Position numbers and translations under genes: made by a program. The notes under the pieces were generated by a model. That model saw only the letters and a list, made by a program, of their open reading frames with translations. It did not search any database and was not told the origin of the DNA. A DNA stretch of 64,000 nucleotides from Phytophthora hibernalis. Its lineage: Eukaryota > Oomycota > Peronosporomycetes > Peronosporales > Peronosporaceae. Position 1 is the stretch's first letter; each line of letters starts with the position of its first letter. The stretch is taken from assembly GCA_012656075.1 (NCBI GenBank), contig JAAKBF010000215.1, positions 62,001 through 126,000 on the forward strand. Direction: 5' to 3'. Shown here piece after piece: positions 10,579-20,968 of this stretch.

Positions 10579-12203
10579 ATGCGAGTACCTGTGGGGACTG
10601 TACGGGGACCCCGTGGACGTAAGCACGAGCAAAATGTCACCGTGGTGGATTGTGCTGCAACAGGTGCGCGTGTGAATTCACCACGTAGTTTCGAAGCATG
10701 TCGTCGGATGGGTATCAGGCCGAGTGAGTTGCTTCCAAAGACGGTGGTAGAGTTCCTGGATCAAGGAGTCAGTCGCAAGTATTCGCTGGTGGAGAAGGAG
10801 GCGGCTGTGCTACGCCACGAGCACTTCGAACAGCTCCGACAGCAAAAACTGGAAATTGTACGAACTGAACGCGACGCGATCATTAATGGTCTTGGACCTG
10901 CACCACCGTCGACGGCATTGCTGACTGTGCCGGGAAATAACGGATCACCTACGGCTGGGCTTGGCAGTCCAGTGTTACAGCAGCGGATAGCTCCAGGATT
11001 CCCACCGCGGAGAATTCAGTCCGCGCGCCTTTGGACGGATACTTCATCATCACCAGATGACCCGGGAGCTGTAGCTGACGCGACATTATTGCAACTAGAA
11101 GAGCGAAGGCTTGCTCGCATTAAGATGCGGCAGCAAAAAGACATTCAAAGTGCTATCGAAATGGAGGCCAGGCTCGCTCGACTCCAACAGGAGAATGCTC
11201 GTCGAGCTGCGGAGGAGGTCAAACGAGAAGAAGATCAACAGCGTAAGATGAGTATTCGACGAATGCAACTCGCAGCAGCGAAGCATGAAAAGAGCTCGCC
11301 AAGAAGCGTGATGAGGATGAAGAAGCTTCCGAACGGAAAGCTAAGCGGCGAGCTGAAGCTGAACGTGAACATCAATTAGCCGAGGAAGTGAAGGAGAAGG
11401 CTCGCATTCGCGCGTTGGGCGCGGTACAGCATGAACTTGAGCGCCAGCAAAATGCAGATGCGTGGCGTGCACAAACAGAGGAATTGTTGAGGCAACAGGA
11501 AGAGGTCGTCGATTCCAACAGGAGGAAAATGCTGGAAAAGGAGCGACGAGTTGCTCTGAAGATGGAAAGTGCGAACAAACGGCGGCACCAAGAAGCACTG
11601 GAGCGTCGAGAGAAAGCAAACGCGCGTATTCAGAACGTTACTTACCAGAATGAATTGGCGATTGCTCGCAAGAAGCAAGAGGTGACAGATAAGCAGGCAG
11701 CAGCGACTGAGCGTGCAAGAGACATCCAGCGGAAGACATTAAATGATCTCAAGGAACGTGCTGCAAAATCTAAGCACGAAGAGATGGTGCGTCAGAAACG
11801 ACTCGACGCTGCGCATGCATTACGCCAAAAACATGTGAGCGAGTTACTTGCAAAGCGCGAGCAGCTTGAAGCGACGATGGAAATCACACAGCAGGAACGT
11901 GAAAAGGCTCGATTGCTGATGCAGGTTGAACACCAACTGGAGGTTTCACAGAAGGAGGAGAACGTAGCTCGAATTCAGCGAATGGAGGCCTACGCTCGTG
12001 AACAGTTAATACGCCGGATTTCTTCAGCAGACGCTCGATCAAGAGCAGTGAAGGAACGGAAGCAAGCACTTTTGCATGCGCGACAACAAGTATCCACAGA
12101 AACAATGATCCGTCGTTATCGGCTTGCTGATGCTGTCGAGAAGCTACGTGCATCATCGACCAATTGGGACAAGATCGAAGAGACTTTGTACGTCTCTCTC
12201 TAA
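10579..12203 (+). CDS. Long coiled-coil protein, CCDC177-like N-terminus, one apparent 1-base deletion
   Basis: The start is the first ATG of the frame (MRVPVGTVRG). The N-terminal part contains SPRSFEACRRMGIRPSELL, a pattern I associate with CCDC177-type proteins. Then come a Pro/Ser-rich linker and, from about residue 170 to the end, an almost uninterrupted Arg/Glu/Gln-rich heptad coiled coil (ELERQQNADAWRAQTEELL and similar). The frame is lost at 11288-11291 (run of four A); one more A joins the two halves in the same coiled-coil style, giving about 540 residues ending KIEETLYVSL. There are no membrane segments. The function is unknown; a cytoskeletal or flagellar role would fit such proteins but is not shown. 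It lies 225 bp after NOB1. Confidence 0.75.
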
Positions 12204-12455
12204 CTGCGCACCCTGCTCTACCTTGCCATCCCCTTGACTCGTTTGCTTCTGCTTGTCTTCATGTTCATATAGAGAACGAGAAGCGCAAATCTCACGGCAG
12301 TCGCCGGTGTTGGGGCCACCAAAAAGTAACAACCTCGATTGGTAAGGCTCACATCACTTGTACTACGTAGTACTTCGTAGTACTTCTACGCAACGGATAA
12401 TCAGAGGAGTCGTACAGTACTTCACCCCTCGTAAGAAGCAGGAAGCAATATTTAT
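12204..12455. other. Convergent 3' intergenic spacer
   Basis: A 250-bp spacer between two convergent genes. It contains near-palindromic copies of GTACTACGTAGTACTTCG around 12359-12390. No gene is seen. Confidence 0.5.
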
Positions 12456-14128
12456 TCAGTCGATTTCGATCACGTCCGGATCTGTTTTCCTTGTTGGCTC
12501 TGATGTTAGCTGAGATAGTGCAACCATCGAAGCTGTGCTCTTTGTTTCCACTGGTCCTATTCCAGTGTCGCTAGTATCGCTGTCGGATACAGTCAGATCT
12601 ACCACAGCAGACGCCACCGATTTGGTTCCATTAATTGGGCCAGGTGACACTTTTCCATCTCGTGCTCCGGCAGTGACATCATTGGATGGCTGCACCGGTG
12701 CGGTTTGAAACAGCGCCTGGATATCTCCCACAAAAAATATTCATCCTCGTCTCCATCAGCGGAGGAAATGACTGGGGTTGAGGTTGGAAAACCAAGCATG
12801 GGCCAACCTGGGTTGTTGCTGTCACCCTTCTTACGTTTTTTGTTACTATCATTCTCAGGTGCAACTCGCGGCAGAGCCTTCATTCCTGTACGCGGAGGTT
12901 TCGTATCACCATTTGGCTTTTTCGTCGCTTTGCCATTGCCACTTTTTCGTTGACAGTAGGGAAATACTGCGTCACGCTAGGTGCTGCCTTCGTTTCCTCG
13001 TCTTTCCTTTTTGCTTTGCTGCGCGAGCTTGTTCTCGTTCTTTCTTCTTGGCTTGCTTTGCAGTGAACTCTGCAGGTTCCTTTACTTTAGTGTAGCTCCC
13101 GCCACAATTACGCTCGTGGTCAGCCCACCAATTATCATTTGGGCCGGGAACCCGGTTCATCGACCGCTTGACAAGGCCAAAATACGGAGGTTTACGGCGA
13201 CAAGAGCCCTGCAGACCAAACAGCTCAGACATTCAGCACGTCAACTATCTCGCACTTTGTTCACCAAGCAAACTTACATCGCATTGCCACACGTGCTGAC
13301 GGTACGCGTCCACTTCATCGTGAAAACTGTGAAATACCGTAATCTGGGTCTTTGCCGCTTGATTAATTCGATGCATGTGAGACTGAAACAACGGTCCATG
13401 GTCATCGTGGTCGCGCACAGGCGTCGCCACAAACACGTACGCATGAATCATCTCGTGCTGTTCAATCACCATGACCAAAATTTACCACCACAGCTATCCA
13501 AATTTCAACCAAAAACACAACTACCAGCAATGTGTTGACCATATCGCTGCGTGGTCGAAGTTTCAATAACGGTTCACTAAATAATAAAATTACAAAACAG
13601 ACCACAAGTCAGTGCATTACAGTTCATCCTTGACCAGCCAAAACCAGTGCAGATGGTCATCGTACCTCAACCGAATCGAGCAGAAGCCGTCCCGAGGCTG
13701 AAAACTGCACAGCCCAGCACTGCACAGCACAGTTGATAGACCTGGTCAGCACAATAATTTACACCCAGTGCACTGAGTGTATATCACCAGAGCGTCATGC
13801 GCTTGCTCCACTTGACCTCGCAGCCTGCCAATCGACCCTCGAAGAACATGCGATTGTATTCCTACCCCAACAACTAAGCATTAGTCACAAAAATAAAATT
13901 TAATTCGAAGTTGGGTCTGATGTACGAGGAAGAGCGAGTGCAGGTCTGGATTGGGGTCTGGAATGGGTCAAAATGGGCCAATTGTCATTATTTCAGCGCA
14001 GAATGCAGCAGCAGAGAGCGTCGCCTACCTAGATACTCGTTCTCTCGGGCTAGCAGGTCGCACTGCCGCGTGGCCAGCGTGTCTCCGCGGGCTGTGGCGA
14101 TGGCATGGTCCCTGGCGCTGGCGGCCAT
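12456..14128 (-). CDS. SPRTN: SPRTN/Spartan-type SprT metalloprotease, 7 exons, three apparent 1-base deletions
   Basis: DNA-dependent zinc protease that removes DNA-protein crosslinks at replication forks. Exons 14029-14128, 13926-13957, 13788-13861, 13666-13719, 13525-13576, 13278-13457, 12456-13208, with introns of 64-89 nt. Splicing gives LDPNPDLHSLFLEYNRMFF, KWSKRMTLCAGLCSF, IRLSEPLLKLRPRSDM, the HEMIH active site (residues 105-109), FHDEVDAYRQH, then the zinc-ribbon part PPYFGLVKRSMNR and WWADHERNCGGSY. About 415 residues in total. The C-terminal tail is basic, then acidic, with SUMO-interaction-like stretches VVDLTVSDSDTSD and DVIEID, and no UBZ finger is seen. Frame breaks sit in A runs near 13003 and 12945 and a T run near 12735; one added base at each keeps the tail open to the TGA. 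Convergent with the coiled-coil gene. Confidence 0.92.
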
Positions 14129-15041
14129 TTTTCAGCAAAAAATTTGAGCTACGAAAAGTCAAATTTTGGGTTCGATCAAAATAGTGATGAACTTGCACCT
14201 CATTGAATTTTTAAATTCAGTACTAAATTTAAAAAAGAATCTTAGTCAACTGTCTAATGCTACGCCTCTAGTTATAATATCGATGGCCTTGCTCAGCAAT
14301 TTGCTGCGCGAAGTTAGCTCAATTTAAGAAAGGCTCGTGCTAGTGGTACAAAACGAGTCTACTGAAACTTAATATTTGTGGAGGTTATGTATGATTCTGA
14401 GTCTTTTTCTACATCGAATAAACTTTGAAGTCGCCTGGGGGACGGATGTCATCCTGCTTCAAATCATGAAAGTCGGAGATGTCGACAGGAAAACTACACC
14501 CGAGCCTCACCCTTGAAAACCCTGAGAGTGGTGACACAACCCTAAGCCACCAGAGAAAACGCGTTTGCAAACACATCCGAGATGCCTAGCAGCACCATGT
14601 ACAACTTCCCGTTCACACCGGGTACAACCCGAGCAGATAATGGTGAATGCGCAAGTATAGCTTGCGCAGCATGTCCTGAGAATCGTAACCTTGACGCCCT
14701 TCCAAATCTACATCTTACCTACCCGCTCACCTTCGTGGACCAAAGCGACTATGTGACTGGTTTAACGAAGATAGCGCACTGTCGCGCTCAAAGAAGGTAG
14801 ATGGAGCTTCTTCGCCCAACAACATTCTGAACACCACCATCCACAAGATATACAAATATTTTGTGTGACCGTAGTCACCATCGGTGACAAATGGACCCAA
14901 GCGACATTCGCCAATTAAACCCTGGGGCGACCAATAAAATTGGTTAGGCTGTTTCAGCCAGCTAAAGCTGTCCTCCCAGTATAATAATGTCAATACATGT
15001 ATTATTACTGGGACGTACCACGCACAGGGGCAATTGGTAAC
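14129..15041. other. No gene recognised; edge of the gene island
   Basis: This begins with the 5' flank of the SPRTN gene and becomes AT-rich near 14.2 kb. A minus-strand open frame at 14727-14993 (88 codons) has no recognisable features. The Helitron relic starts just beyond. Confidence 0.4.
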
Positions 15042-17063
15042 TCAAATATGCATAACAAACCGAGTGGAGCCCGCAAGCGGGGCTCTTTGCGCAAGGTTTA
15101 ACACAAATGGCTTCGCTTCGCTCGGCGGTTTTTGTATTGCCGCCTCGCTCCTCGTAAGCCAGTGCCCATTTTTCTCCGAAGTACTGTTTGTTAAACTACG
15201 ACCTCTCTGTATACAATGTTTTTGTGAAAATCCCTCGTCCGTTATTGCTGGGTTCTCCACCAAAATGGTTATGTGTTTTCGGGCTGCTACGCGAGACACC
15301 GCAACATAGAACTGTCCATGCGAAAACACAGGCTCCGGGAGATATAATCCAAGCTTTTGAATAGACTGTCCCTGTGACTTGTTGACCATCATTGCAAACG
15401 CCACTTGCACAGAAAATTGCTTTCGTCGAAATTCAAACGGGAACCCCGAGTTCTTGCTAAGGATAGTAACACGGGGAATTATGACTCATTTGCCTACAAA
15501 CGACCTCCCATAATTACAGCCTCCATACAGTTACGACATAGAGACACAATCCTCAACCGGGTCCCGTTGCAAAGCCCTCCTTCGTATTGAGAATCCGATC
15601 AACATAATCGGAGTACCGATTTTGAGTTTTAGTTTGTGGGGAGGCATACCACTCAGGGAGATAGCGTTAAAAAATTGGGAGGATAAAGATCCCCGTGCTC
15701 CTGGCGCTGTAACTCGTCGTCTCCGTCGAGACTATCGACCGACCGATATTCTTCTGCACTCCCGGAAGCTTCTCTAGGATCATGTCATTGACGGCCAAGA
15801 CGTCCGAGTTCTTTGGCGTCAAAATAATCCTGTCGGCGAAGTAACTGTATGGTTGGTTGCCTTGGTTGAAATTTGCATAAACACTTTCGATCAATAGTGA
15901 GAGTGATTCGGTCGTCGTGTCGGGGGTAGCTCCATCAGAATTCCCTGTAGCCGTTACACTCGATACATCCAAAAGCATGTCGGTTGGGAGTTTTACGTAC
16001 TCAGACCCAAGCTCCGGTGAAACTTCATGACGACCATCGCCGATTCGAAGGAGGTAATCCGCAAACTCCTGCACTTGTTGCGCTGAGTGGGGATAAGCGG
16101 CTGTCCGACGTGCATACTGATGGATGGGCGCAGAAATTCGAGGTTTCTCCAGAGTTGGGAACGTTTCAGAGACGTAGATATCACTTCAGAGGGCCCAGCC
16201 CTCGGTATAACAGGAAGCGTCTGTCTGAAATCCCCATCATGATACCGCCGAAGGGCATACCATTTTCAGAAAGTCTCGAAGGGTTCTATCCACTGCCTCG
16301 TTTTGATAACGATGAGTCATCAGGGCTTCATCCCAAACGATCAGGCTTGTCTTCTTCAGCAATGCTGCTTCGGACGAACGTACTCCAACATTGCAGGTGG
16401 ACGTTTCATCAGGGTCCAGTGGGAGCCGGAACGTGGAATGTGCCGTTCGCCCGCTACTGAGCAGTTGAGTCGCAATTCCGCTCCCTGCGACTGCAAGAGC
16501 AATAACATCAGCTCTGCGAACGCTTGAAAGAATCGTTTTAAGAAGAAATGATTTACCCGTTCCACCGGGATCGTCAAGGAAAATGATTTCCCCGAGAGAT
16601 GCGAAACCGTCGCATCCGCATCTTCGGGTAAAACTGCCTGAATGATCCGGTCGATCACAGCCTTCTGATCGAGATTGAGAGAACCAAGCGTATCGGCGCG
16701 CTGATCCAGATCATCCGTATCGTAATCCAGTTCAGTATCAATCAAGCGATTGCGACTTCTTCCTGCACGATCCTCCTCTGTTTCGACGTCAACAAAGTCG
16801 GAAAATTGCGGAAGAGTATCAAAGTACGTGTTTAACGTTGACCGTTCAAAATCAAGTGGTTGTTGACATCGTGGAGCGTCAAGTAAACCGCACGACGGCA
16901 CACTCGGGGATTCTTCTCCCAAGGTTGACGGGTGTACGATAATGTTGCCTCGGCGGTTTTCTTGAATAGCCTTCCGGTTGTGCTCTTCAACCCCTGTGTA
17001 AGAAGCCATCATCGCAACAATACGATCCTTAGCTTCTGCCATTACGGCTAGCGACTTAGACAA
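15042..17063 (-). pseudogene. Helitron helicase (PIF1-like) relic
   Basis: Minus-strand frames read through a PIF1-type helicase as found in Helitron Rep/Hel proteins. In order: LNLDQKAVIDRIIQAVLPE near 16.65 kb, a Walker A loop DDPGGTGKS near 16.56 kb, VWDEALMTH, a middle part with PYSYFADRIILTPKN, GLCNGTRLRIVSLC, and the C-terminal AFAMMVNKSQGQSIQKLGL with LPEPVFSHGQFYVAVSR near 15.4 kb. The frame changes several times, and neither the Rep domain nor Helitron ends are recognisable, so this is a helicase-only remnant. A separate Helitron N-terminal piece lies at 37.8-38.5 kb on the same strand. Confidence 0.85.
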
Positions 17064-17092
17064 AATACTGTCATATACGCTTTAAACATATA

Positions 17093-17995
17093 CACTGCGA
17101 GACAAAAGGTTTGGGACACTTGAACAAGTCGCTCTAACTCCGTCAATTTTTATCATTTGAAGGTGCGGTTTTGACACATGTACCAGAACACGCTAGGAAG
17201 GGCGGTCATGCGTTAACGCTCGCGTTTTTGCACTCTATAGGTGTCTCACATACAAAAAACGCTTAGCCACCGCGAAACAACTTTGGGACACCTGACCTCC
17301 ATACAAAACCTATTTTAAATAAAACCTGTCGAAAGTGATATGACTAGGGATTTGTATGGTACCGAGGTTCCGCCCACCGAAAGGCGGACATTGGTTCTCC
17401 AAAACACATTGGGTATGCCTGTATCTGTAATAGGGCAACGAGACGAAGCTTGATATGAGCGGTGAAGCGTCATCGACTTACGGGTTGCCTCACACACATT
17501 GGTTTTGACGAAGTGGCTCAGCCATTCGTCCTGCCATAGCAAATCTTAGGGATAACACGGTACTATCGATGAGCCCTTCGTTAGCGTTCATTTATCGCTC
17601 AACATCATTCAAGCGCCGGTGTCATTGCAGTATAACGTGTGTGTCTTTATCTACTACATGAATATACAACCCAGGCTGTATATTTCGTTGTGCATGTCCG
17701 CCTTTCGGTGGGCGGAACCTCGGTACCATACAAATCCCTAGTCATATCACTTTCGACAGGTTTTATTTAAAATAGGTTTTTGTATGGAGGTCAGGTGTCC
17801 TAAAATTGTGTCGCGGTGGCCTAAGCGTTTTTGTATGTGAGCCACCCTATAGAGTGCAAAAACGCGAGTGTTAGCACATGACCGCCCTTCCCTAGCGTAT
17901 TCTGGTACACGTGTCAAAACCGCACCTTCAAATGATAAAAATTGGCGGAGTTTCAGCGACTTGTTTAAGTGTCCCAAACCTTTCGTCGCGCAGTG
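17093..17995. mobile_element. 903-bp fold-back element with about 300-bp terminal inverted repeats and TA duplication
   Basis: The left arm (17093 to about 17391) and right arm (about 17694-17995) are nearly perfect reverse complements. They begin CACTGCGAGACAAAAGG and end, read inverted, CACTGCGCGACGAAAGG. TA flanks both ends (17091-17092, 17996-17997), the Tc1/mariner-type duplication. The unique centre is about 300 bp with no recognisable transposase. The whole unit could fold into a long hairpin. It lies directly left of the Helitron start codon side. Confidence 0.85.
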
Positions 17996-19031
17996 TAGGA
18001 GGAATACCACTTTAAATGACTTCACGAGCTCGCTCTGACAAATGTACGCGTAGAGGCATGAGTTGCCTCAGAGAGGCAGTGAGGCTCTTTGGACGAGTCA
18101 CCATCGGATATGGCATCGCTGTTGCTGCCGAGATCGGTAAGCGGCAAGCTGGCGGACCCTAAGCTGCCATTCTTCACCGCCCTTTGCATTGAAAGAGAAT
18201 TCCTCTCAGAGGACAGTATCACAACGCGGTCCAGTGCATCATGTACGGATACCCTATCTATCGACATGTACGCACGGCAACTCCACCCTCGCTCTGCAAT
18301 TGATGCCGTTCTCGGTCAACATGGAATGAGGAAGCGCGACCAATCGTCAAATGGATGGCGATCGCGACTCGTACCAGTGCACTACCGGTAAAACTGTATC
18401 TAAATATTTGCTGCAGAGCTTATAAGTGGAACTGAAACGGAGCTCATAATCGTGTAATCGGATTGGTCGCTCTTATATGAGGTTATCGACTACAAACGGA
18501 GGAGGTCGGTATTCGTGCGCGCTGGTTTCATTGAGAAATTATGCGTGATGGCGAGCTGCGAGCAGCCTGCATCTTTCTTATGGGGGTATTCGAGCTATCC
18601 GATTACAACTGTGCTGCTCAACGACGGCGGCATCATGTACAGGAAGCCGTGCGTGTGTGGGGCTGCACCAGTGGAGCGACCTACTTCCTGTTTTTCCTAC
18701 TTTGTTTATTGACCAACCTCACCCTTTGTTGGTCGCACTGTGGTATTTCACTCTGCGGATATGGCGCGAAGCCTAGACACCACCGAGCAAACCAGGGCGT
18801 TAACAGCGCGCTGTTCCTAATTGACAATAAGCTTATATCAAATATATAATCTGAATAGAATATTGGTTGCAAATATCTGTTTCAAATATCAGATATATAA
18901 TCCTGAAAACAGTTTCGGGCTCCTTAATCCCTTGAGGCACTGGTCCAGGTGCAGAATACATTCTTGTTCCCAACAAGGTATTAGGGTTTGGGACAAACCC
19001 AACGTGATTTAGGCTTTTCAGAATATGTGCT
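17996..19031. other. No gene recognised
   Basis: This contains short open frames on both strands near 18.0-18.4 and 18.5-18.85 kb without family features, and an AT-rich stretch with repeated ATATATAATC-type words near 18.84 and 18.89 kb. Confidence 0.35.
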
Positions 19032-19606
19032 GGCCCTGGTCCAAGTGCGCGCCGGAATGGGGGATTATGTGTGAAGCGCCCAACATCTCAAGTTGGCAAG
19101 CATGCACACGTAGCGGAAGCTATGCGTCCAGGTGCTGCAACGCCTACTACTGAGCTGCATATTGATGAAGATGTCGTCGGTCCCTGCACAGCCTTCGTCA
19201 CCTTCCCCTACGGGCTTACGCATCCACAGCATGTAGACTATCATGTAGAGAAGCAGGAAGTACATCTACCATTTTGTGCAGCGTAAACGTGTGTCAAAAG
19301 TAGCGTTCCCTCGTAGTTTGCAATGCCTTCTCGAATGTCTGTGGCGAGACGGTAGATATGTTGACTCTTGCAGAGCCAAGTGGGAGTCCATTCGAACCGC
19401 TGTGGTCGCTCTGATAGCTCCAGCGCACAGACGACCACGGTGACTGCTGATCGGCGATTCTTCAGAACACCTGTGTGCGGTGTTCTGAAAACAGAGATTC
19501 TCGAAATGCGGATCACAAAACTGGCACACTGTACCACAGTCATCTGACCAATGCGAGGCACGCAAAAAGGGAGCTCAGAATTTATTCCGGCACTTGGACC
19601 AGGGCC
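19032..19606. mobile_element. Possible 575-bp TIR element
   Basis: GGCCCTGGTCCAAGTGC at 19032-19048 is the exact reverse complement of 19590-19606, and the inner bases (CCGGAAT against ATTCCGG) extend the match. A related word (GCACTGGTCCAGGTGC) lies at about 18940. No clear target duplication is seen. Minus-strand frames inside (19065-19265, 19241-19561) have no recognised domain. Confidence 0.45.
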
Positions 19607-20022
19607 TGATTAACAAGATCTGGCACACAAAATACACTAATTAATGTCGTATCATACGACGAAGCCGTGACATTTAGAAATCGTATGGAACAGATTTTCG
19701 ACGTTAGGTTAGATATATAATCTTTCAACAGGTTTCCAACCCAATATCGTAAGTCATACGCCTTTGAAATCGTGTGACGATTTCTACGTCGTAAGTGAAG
19801 AGGAATCGAGGGAGAAGACGGTACAATCGAGAAAATGGTGCACGGTGAAGTCAGTCACCGAAAGACGATGAAAACGGACTTTAACTCTAAAGAAAGTGCA
19901 TTGCGATCGTCCAGTCCTACACTCATCACGTGACACGCAAGCACCGCGGTCAAACGTCGCTCCTGTGGTGTTGCAAAACACACAATTTTGTCAGACGTGG
20001 ATTTCTACCTTGCAATCCCAAC

Positions 20023-20952
20023 TACCGCCGAGATAGGTCGGCGTTGTTGGCCCTCGCCCTGGCGATCCAGCCCTTCCGGGTCAGGTAGTGTCTCACTCTC
20101 GTTGAATACCAGGCAACCAATCCAGCCAAATTTCCAGCGTCAGCCGGTTTCGCTGACCACTGTACTTATTCCCGTGCCTTCCATCAGTGGGTGGACGACA
20201 GCGCGCGAGCGTTTTACGGGTCGCCGATGCAAAAGCTACTCGACTGAAAGTGTCACGACACCAGGGCTATCCGACGTACCGACTCGCCGAGTTCGGCAAG
20301 GTTTCTTCTTCGCGCGTAGCGAGACACGCCCTTCCCCGGGCCGACCTATTCTCTTGGCGCTTCAAGTCAACACCCTACAAGCTATGACTCTGGTGTCAAC
20401 GGCAGGCATAATCTAGCCCTTGCCGGGACTTTCCGGAGAGGTCTACACTTGTCTTGGTTTCCTAAACATCCTTTACAAATATCAAATGAAATGGGACCGT
20501 TTCGACTCTTCAGCCGAGTTCGCCGGCTCTGAAGTCCCGTGGATACCCCTTGAGCTGCGCCGCTGTCCGTTGGCGCGCGCTCATACAATCTTTCAGTATG
20601 ATGCAGTAGTTGTGGATCTCATCCGACTCTTCAGCCGAGTTCTGCGTCTCTCTAGCGCCCACGCCGTTCCTTCATCCCAGCGCCGACCGTTGGGATCGGC
20701 TGTTGTCCGGAAACTCATATCCCGAAGATCCGACGAGTCGATACCGGTAACCACATCTCCTAAGGCTCTTACCGGGATCTCCACTCCTTAGACTCGATTA
20801 AGACTCCTTGTACCGTACTCCTCCGGTCCTGAGACCGTGTCCCCGTTGGCCCAGCCGAGTCACTACCGTGCATCAACAGTCCTAAGAGTTCACCACCCCT
20901 AGTTCAGGATGGTACTAATTTAGGTGTGTACCGAAACTTGAACTAACTACAC
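20023..20952 (-). repeat. LTR of a Gypsy relic (element on the minus strand)
   Basis: The sequence aligns in inverted orientation with 34534-35495. Shared blocks include TTTGTAAAGGA, AGGTCGGCCCGGGG, AAACGCTCGCGCGCTG and a terminal GACCT...CTCGGCGG. The border on the right (CTACACCACAACTA, 20948 on) matches the border of the other copy. The outer end near 20023 is set only by loss of similarity. Confidence 0.6.
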
Positions 20953-20968
20953 CACAACTACCCCGGTT

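Noticed and set aside
10621..10665. Possible 45-nt intron (GTAAGC...AACAG) in the coiled-coil gene
   Set aside because: Shorter than every other intron in the island (61-91 nt), and the frame is open through it.
15034..15309. Plus-strand frame with PASGALCARFNTNGF
   Set aside because: It is the complement of the Helitron helicase C-terminus.
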